Source: a virus. From it: 36,092 nucleotides of DNA. Every line of letters begins with the position of its first letter. The stretch's first letter is position 1. A model generated the notes under the pieces. It saw only the letters and a program-made list of their open reading frames with translations. It did no database searches and was not told the DNA's origin. Shown one piece after another: positions 32,203-36,092 of the stretch. Made by a program: the position numbers and the translations under genes. The stretch lies in IMG/VR virus record IMGVR_UViG_3300030109_003556, positions 1-36,092 of that record. One strand, given 5' to 3'.

Positions 32203-32216
32203 TGTACTCTCGTACA
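32203..32216 (-). promoter_or_regulatory. Short GNRA-loop hairpin before the scaffold gene
   Basis: In minus-strand RNA, TGTAC and GTACA pair around a GAGA loop, just after the stop of the 109-residue gene and about 30 bases before the scaffold ATG, in very AT-rich sequence. The stem is only five pairs, so a processing or weak attenuation role is speculative. Confidence 0.25.
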
Positions 32217-32221
32217 ATTTC

Positions 32222-32551
32222 TTATTTACACTCGTATGCTATTACTTTTCCGCTATTTAAAGTAAATGAAGTCCACTTACCATATAGTATTGTACCAACT
32301 GGAAAAGTATCACCAGTTGCTACTGCTGTACCAGCGTCAGTTCCCTCTGTGTTTATATAAACACTAACATCCGCTGCTTCTCCATCACTATCATCATCTA
32401 TCTTTTCAGATATTAAAGCGGTAAATGTAGTAGCTGCAATACATTCAATAGCACAAAAGTAAGTTCCTCTACCAGGTGTTTCAGCGCCTGTATCATCAAT
32501 CCATCTTGATGCTACAATGCTACCAGTCCAATCATTAGTTACTATTGCCAT
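32222..32551 (-). CDS. Small beta-rich virion protein between portal and scaffold
   Basis: A 109-residue protein, unrecognised. It begins MAIVTNDWTGSIVASRWIDD and shows an alternating beta pattern with a short acidic loop (KIDDDSDGEAAD) and FPVGTILYGKWTSFTLNSGKVIAYECK at the end. It has three cysteines, C33, C37 and C108, as FCAIEC and a C-terminal one. Its place, 24 bases after the portal stop and before the scaffold, suggests a small head protein such as a decoration or head-completion protein. No catalytic motif is visible. Confidence 0.55.
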   Translation of the reverse strand: MAIVTNDWTGSIVASRWIDDTGAETPGRGTYFCAIECIAATTFTALISEKIDDDSDGEAADVSVYINTEGTDAGTAVATGDTFPVGTILYGKWTSFTLNSGKVIAYECK

Positions 32552-32575
32552 TTGTTTTTATTTATTTGTTAAACA

Positions 32576-34990
32576 TTATCTAGGTCCAAACGAACTTAGA
32601 TCTATTCCTTCGCCTAATATATCATTACCTGAAGACTCAAACTTTTTAGGTCCTGAACCTTCTTTTCTTTGTGATATTAATTCAGACTGTTGACTAGCTT
32701 GTATTCTAGTTCTTTCATCTTTACGATCTTCTTTAAAAGTTTCTCTAGTCTTTAACGCTTCAACTTCTAAATTTTTAAGTTGCGCTGATATCTGAGCTTC
32801 AGCTTGCATTAACTGAAACTTAAGCTGTGCTTCAGTTTGTAGCTTTTGTAATTCAACTTGACCTCTTACTTGTTCAAGCTGAGCTTTACTTTGTAAGGAT
32901 ACTTGTTCTTTTTGTAACTCAGCTGCTGCCGCTTGTTCTGCAGCTTGTGCGTTTGCTTGAGCTTGCACTTGTATATTTCTTTCTGCTGTAGCCTGATCAC
33001 GCTGTGCTTTCTTTTGTCTTCTTATTTTTAAAACTTGATTTGCTAGTTTTAAGTTTTTAATCTGCCTAACATCAATAGCATCTTCAAGCTCTATACTGTT
33101 AGACTGTAAAGCCATTTGTATATTATTTTCTAACAATTGTTTTTCTTCTTCATCTGGCGCTAGCTCAATAAATATACCAAAGTCATATAAGTACAACTCA
33201 TTAAGCTCACTTAATGTAGCTACATTATGAGCACCAACAGCTTGTATGAAAGCATCTCTTGTTGGCGAGTACTCTAATAAATCAGATATTCTTAATGATA
33301 ATGATTGCGCTAACTCAGTTGTTAAGAATAAACCAGACTGTAGTATATGTCTTGTAGCTGTATTACTATTTGCCGCTGCCATCTTTTGTATACCAACTAA
33401 AGCGTTTTTATCAGGTGTGCTACCATCTCTTGCTTCGTTTAGTCCAGTTACATCTCTTATCATTTGTAGATAATAGTTATAAGTTGTAATTAAACTCTGC
33501 ATTTTATTACCACCACTACCGCTAGCTATTTCTTGTATAGGTACTTTGCCTGGATTCATGTCACCTTCCTGAGTGAGTGATCTACCAATGATACTACCAG
33601 TTTGGAAAAACATGTTTAAAGCTTCTTGTGGATTATAATTTGTACCGTTACCTAGATCAACCTCAGCTAAACCATCAGCATCTAAATAAACACCATCAGG
33701 TACCATGCGTGACATAACCTGTTGTATTTTTAAATGTGTTAACTGTATCATGTCAGCAAAACCTGTTATACGTCTTACTAAAGATTCTATTCTACCTTTG
33801 TACATACGTGGAGCTACCATGTTATAATTCATTTTAACTCTAGTGTAATCACTTTTAGAACGTATTTGATTTTCAGCTAATTTCCACTTTAACAAGTTTT
33901 TAGTACCCACTATTAAAGCTCCTTCGTATAATACCTCTATAGCTTTTGAAACTCTCTCAAAATTACCATCACCAGGCGGATTAAAAGTATCATCTTTTTC
34001 AATAGCTTTTTCAGCACCTGATCCTAATGTTTTTACTTTAAATACATTATTAGCATACGTCTTATAATTAAAATATAATACAGTAATAATGTTTTCATCT
34101 AAATTATTATCTTCATACTTAGTTCCATACCTTGTTGCTTGGTATGCAGGTTGTGATGGTTGTTGTTGTATCTCTTCAAGATCAGCATCTGTTAAATCTG
34201 GAAACTGTTTTTTAAGTTCGTTTATAGATACATTTTTTGCTTCACCAACATAATAAATGTCTTCAAAGAAAGGTGAATCGCTATATGAATAAACTAAATT
34301 AGCAGGATCAACATATTTTATTGTTGCGCCTTCTGATGTGTTAAAATCATTTTTAACAGCACCAATGCCTATAACGGTTAAATCTTGATAAACTCTTTTT
34401 AATATATTATCATAATGATTACCTTCCATTAGGACTTTCAAAGCCTGTTCTTCTGCTATTTCTATAGATTGTTTATAGTTTAATTGCATGTGTACCTCTA
34501 GTTCTTCAGTAGTCTCTGGTAAACTTTCAGGATCGTTTTGGTATATATTAATACCAAACTTATTCATCACATCATTATTAAAATCTTTTGACTGCATATC
34601 ACCAACAACAGATTCCATATATGCTGTTCTTTGATTTACACCGGCTGGATCTTGTGAGTAAGCTTTTATATCATAAGCTCTTTCAGCAATACCATTTACT
34701 ACTATATCTACAAACTTAGGTATGATAGGCACTGGCTTCCAGTCTAAATTAAGATATGATAAATCACCATTAATAGATAATTCATCTTTATATTTCTGTA
34801 TTGATTGTTCGCCTCTAGCATATAATCTAAGTTTATGAAACTCAGCTTGATTAATATTATACCTATTGTTGTTTTTATCTTTTCCAAACCATTCGCTTTC
34901 GATGGCTTTAGCTACTTTTAAACCGTATTCAGCACTAGCTTTTTCAGCATCACTAACTACTTGACTAGGAAAATAACCTTTTTTACTCAT
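32576..34990 (-). CDS. Portal protein
   Basis: An 804-residue protein directly downstream of the terminase (two bases after its stop), where the portal is found. The long N-terminal domain contains NQAEFHKLRLYARGEQSIQKYK and WKPVPIIPKFVDIVVNGIAERAYDI, typical of large portal proteins from Bacteroidota podophages. The middle is mixed alpha/beta with VDPANLVYSYSDSPFFEDIYYVGE (about 225-248). DVTGLNEARDGSTPDKNALVGIQKMA (around 510-540) fits the tunnel-loop and crown region. The C-terminal 150 residues are a glutamine/alanine-rich coiled coil with a charged tail. It forms the dodecameric DNA channel at the capsid vertex, for packaging and ejection. Confidence 0.85.
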   Translation of the reverse strand: MSKKGYFPSQVVSDAEKASAEYGLKVAKAIESEWFGKDKNNNRYNINQAEFHKLRLYARGEQSIQKYKDELSINGDLSYLNLDWKPVPIIPKFVDIVVNGIAERAYDIKAYSQDPAGVNQRTAYMESVVGDMQSKDFNNDVMNKFGINIYQNDPESLPETTEELEVHMQLNYKQSIEIAEEQALKVLMEGNHYDNILKRVYQDLTVIGIGAVKNDFNTSEGATIKYVDPANLVYSYSDSPFFEDIYYVGEAKNVSINELKKQFPDLTDADLEEIQQQPSQPAYQATRYGTKYEDNNLDENIITVLYFNYKTYANNVFKVKTLGSGAEKAIEKDDTFNPPGDGNFERVSKAIEVLYEGALIVGTKNLLKWKLAENQIRSKSDYTRVKMNYNMVAPRMYKGRIESLVRRITGFADMIQLTHLKIQQVMSRMVPDGVYLDADGLAEVDLGNGTNYNPQEALNMFFQTGSIIGRSLTQEGDMNPGKVPIQEIASGSGGNKMQSLITTYNYYLQMIRDVTGLNEARDGSTPDKNALVGIQKMAAANSNTATRHILQSGLFLTTELAQSLSLRISDLLEYSPTRDAFIQAVGAHNVATLSELNELYLYDFGIFIELAPDEEEKQLLENNIQMALQSNSIELEDAIDVRQIKNLKLANQVLKIRRQKKAQRDQATAERNIQVQAQANAQAAEQAAAAELQKEQVSLQSKAQLEQVRGQVELQKLQTEAQLKFQLMQAEAQISAQLKNLEVEALKTRETFKEDRKDERTRIQASQQSELISQRKEGSGPKKFESSGNDILGEGIDLSSFGPR

Positions 34991-34992
34991 AT

Positions 34993-36092
34993 CTATTTTA
35001 TTATTTGTGATGTAAATCCATCATTGTTATATCTTGCAAAGTTTATATTTACTTTCGCTTTATGTGTTTTCGAATTAGGCGTATAAAGGTGTCTATTACA
35101 AGCCATAATCGCAAGCCCGCTGCTAATAGTAGCATCAAACCTAGTACGCTTAGTAATATCAAATTTCGCCCAATCATTTAAAGTCCTGTTAAAATACATG
35201 TTACCACAACCACCGTTTGACTTTAAACCTACATTTTCTTGTATATATGTTTCAATAGCTGCCGCGTGTGCCTGCTTAATATCTTCACTGGAGTTTGGTA
35301 TACCACCTATTTCTTTTTCAGTAACAGATAGCTTGTTCCATACTTTATCAGGTCTATTCATTGAATACCCTCTGTAACCTCTTCTTCGTAGATAATACAA
35401 TAAACGCGGTTTATTATTCTCTGCAAGCATAGGCATGCCATAAAAAACTAATGACATCAAAACATCTTCAAAAAATATCTCAGCGGTTTGAGGTCTTGCC
35501 ACATATTCTAAAAAAAACTGACTAGGCGGTGCATCTTCCATACTAAACTTAGTTAAACCATGCAAAGCACCATTTGAACCCACACCATCAACTGTTCCTG
35601 ATATATCGTAACTATCACACCCAAAAGAACCTATGTGTTCATTGCCTGGATACTTTATTCCGTTTCTTTCAATAAACTTATTTTGTAAATTAGTAGGTGG
35701 TACCCAGCTAATTCTAAATCTACCTTTGGGATCTGGATAAAACATAACGTTTGTATCTTTGACACCATTGACCCATTGAAAATTACCAATAGATATACCG
35801 TTGTTAGCTTCTTCGTTAAAGTCTATTTGCTCGTATATTTTTACTAGATTAAATATACTATTATTAGCTTCGTCTCTAAATGCGTGTTCTTCAGTTCTTG
35901 GAAACTGACGGTAAAACTCATTTAAAGCATCTTGATCGTTTTTTAAACCCTCTGCTTCATTTTGCCAGTGATCTATAACGCCAGTATCAATAATGTCATT
36001 GTGTGGGCCGTTGACCTCGTTATCTGGTGTATCAAACACAGGTAAGCCATACTCATCCATAAATCCCTCATAGTTCCACTCCATTGGTATAA
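34993..36092 (-). CDS. terL: Terminase large subunit, C-terminal nuclease part (partial)
   Basis: The frame is open to the window end, so the ATPase domain lies outside; the ATG at 36084 is internal. Counted from that Met, the linker FYRQFPRTEEHAFRDEANN (58-75) is the hallmark after the ATPase domain of large terminases. The RNase H-like nuclease follows: GSFGCDSYDISG with D157 as likely first acidic residue, MLAENN with E222, and KRTRFDATISSGLAIMACN with D317. These would bind two metals for DNA cleavage during packaging. The gene is followed after two bases by the portal gene. The fragment length is about half of a full-size enzyme. Confidence 0.88.
   Translation of the reverse strand, partial: IPMEWNYEGFMDEYGLPVFDTPDNEVNGPHNDIIDTGVIDHWQNEAEGLKNDQDALNEFYRQFPRTEEHAFRDEANNSIFNLVKIYEQIDFNEEANNGISIGNFQWVNGVKDTNVMFYPDPKGRFRISWVPPTNLQNKFIERNGIKYPGNEHIGSFGCDSYDISGTVDGVGSNGALHGLTKFSMEDAPPSQFFLEYVARPQTAEIFFEDVLMSLVFYGMPMLAENNKPRLLYYLRRRGYRGYSMNRPDKVWNKLSVTEKEIGGIPNSSEDIKQAHAAAIETYIQENVGLKSNGGCGNMYFNRTLNDWAKFDITKRTRFDATISSGLAIMACNRHLYTPNSKTHKAKVNINFARYNNDGFTSQIIK

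Noticed and set aside
1-36092. tRNA genes, CRISPR arrays, insertion sequences, integrase and att sites
   Set aside because: No cloverleaf-like sequence, spaced repeats, transposase motifs or integrase was noticed on either strand when reading through; a tRNA scan would be decisive.

Overview
This window looks like part of the genome of a tailed, probably podovirus-like, double-stranded DNA phage of a marine or aquatic Bacteroidota (flavobacteria-like) host. The evidence is an AT-rich sequence; start codons preceded by A/T-rich runs with essentially no Shine-Dalgarno sequences; a secreted protein whose signal peptide ends in GQ and a short LSSC lipobox; and a virion gene set (terminase, long portal, acidic scaffold, major capsid, connector proteins, very large tail and internal proteins) that resembles, from memory, Cellulophaga-type and distantly crAss-like phages. 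No database search was possible. Both window ends cut genes: a ribonucleotide reductase at the left and the terminase large subunit at the right.

Left arm, plus strand (1-5869): nine tightly packed and mostly overlapping genes. After the C-terminus of a class I ribonucleotide reductase come a JmjC/cupin-type dioxygenase, a radical SAM enzyme with a C-terminal cysteine-rich domain, a short-chain dehydrogenase, a small cupin, CMP-Kdo synthetase (KdsB), Kdo-8-phosphate synthase (KdsA), a GT8-like glycosyltransferase and a GT29 sialyltransferase-like glycosyltransferase. The last four suggest that the phage makes and activates a 3-deoxy-octulosonate sugar and transfers it to a glycan. This is the most interesting system in the window.

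Middle, minus strand (5841-9702): a string of small genes, many joined by ATGA, TAATG or TTGA overlaps. They include an M15 peptidase (probable endolysin), a two-helix holin candidate, two paralogous membrane/coiled-coil proteins, a lipoprotein, a secreted thioredoxin-fold protein without active-site cysteines, a PAP2-type phosphatase and a family of lysine-rich mini-proteins. Several of these are very short genes (45, 34, 47 and 39 codons) read directly from the nucleotide sequence.

Right arm, minus strand (9722-36092): the virion module. In transcription order it holds terminase (partial), portal, a small virion protein, scaffold, major capsid protein, a strong UUCG-loop terminator, a 266-residue conserved virion protein, a prominent hairpin, two connector/ring proteins, a 2234-residue tail protein, a small protein, and three internal or ejected proteins, the last a 2382-residue polypeptide carrying a zincin-like HELLH motif and a complete HAD phosphatase motif set. 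The two arms are convergent and overlap by 29 bases at 5841-5869. I see no tRNA, CRISPR array, insertion sequence or integrase, and no stretch above 300 bases lacks a gene.
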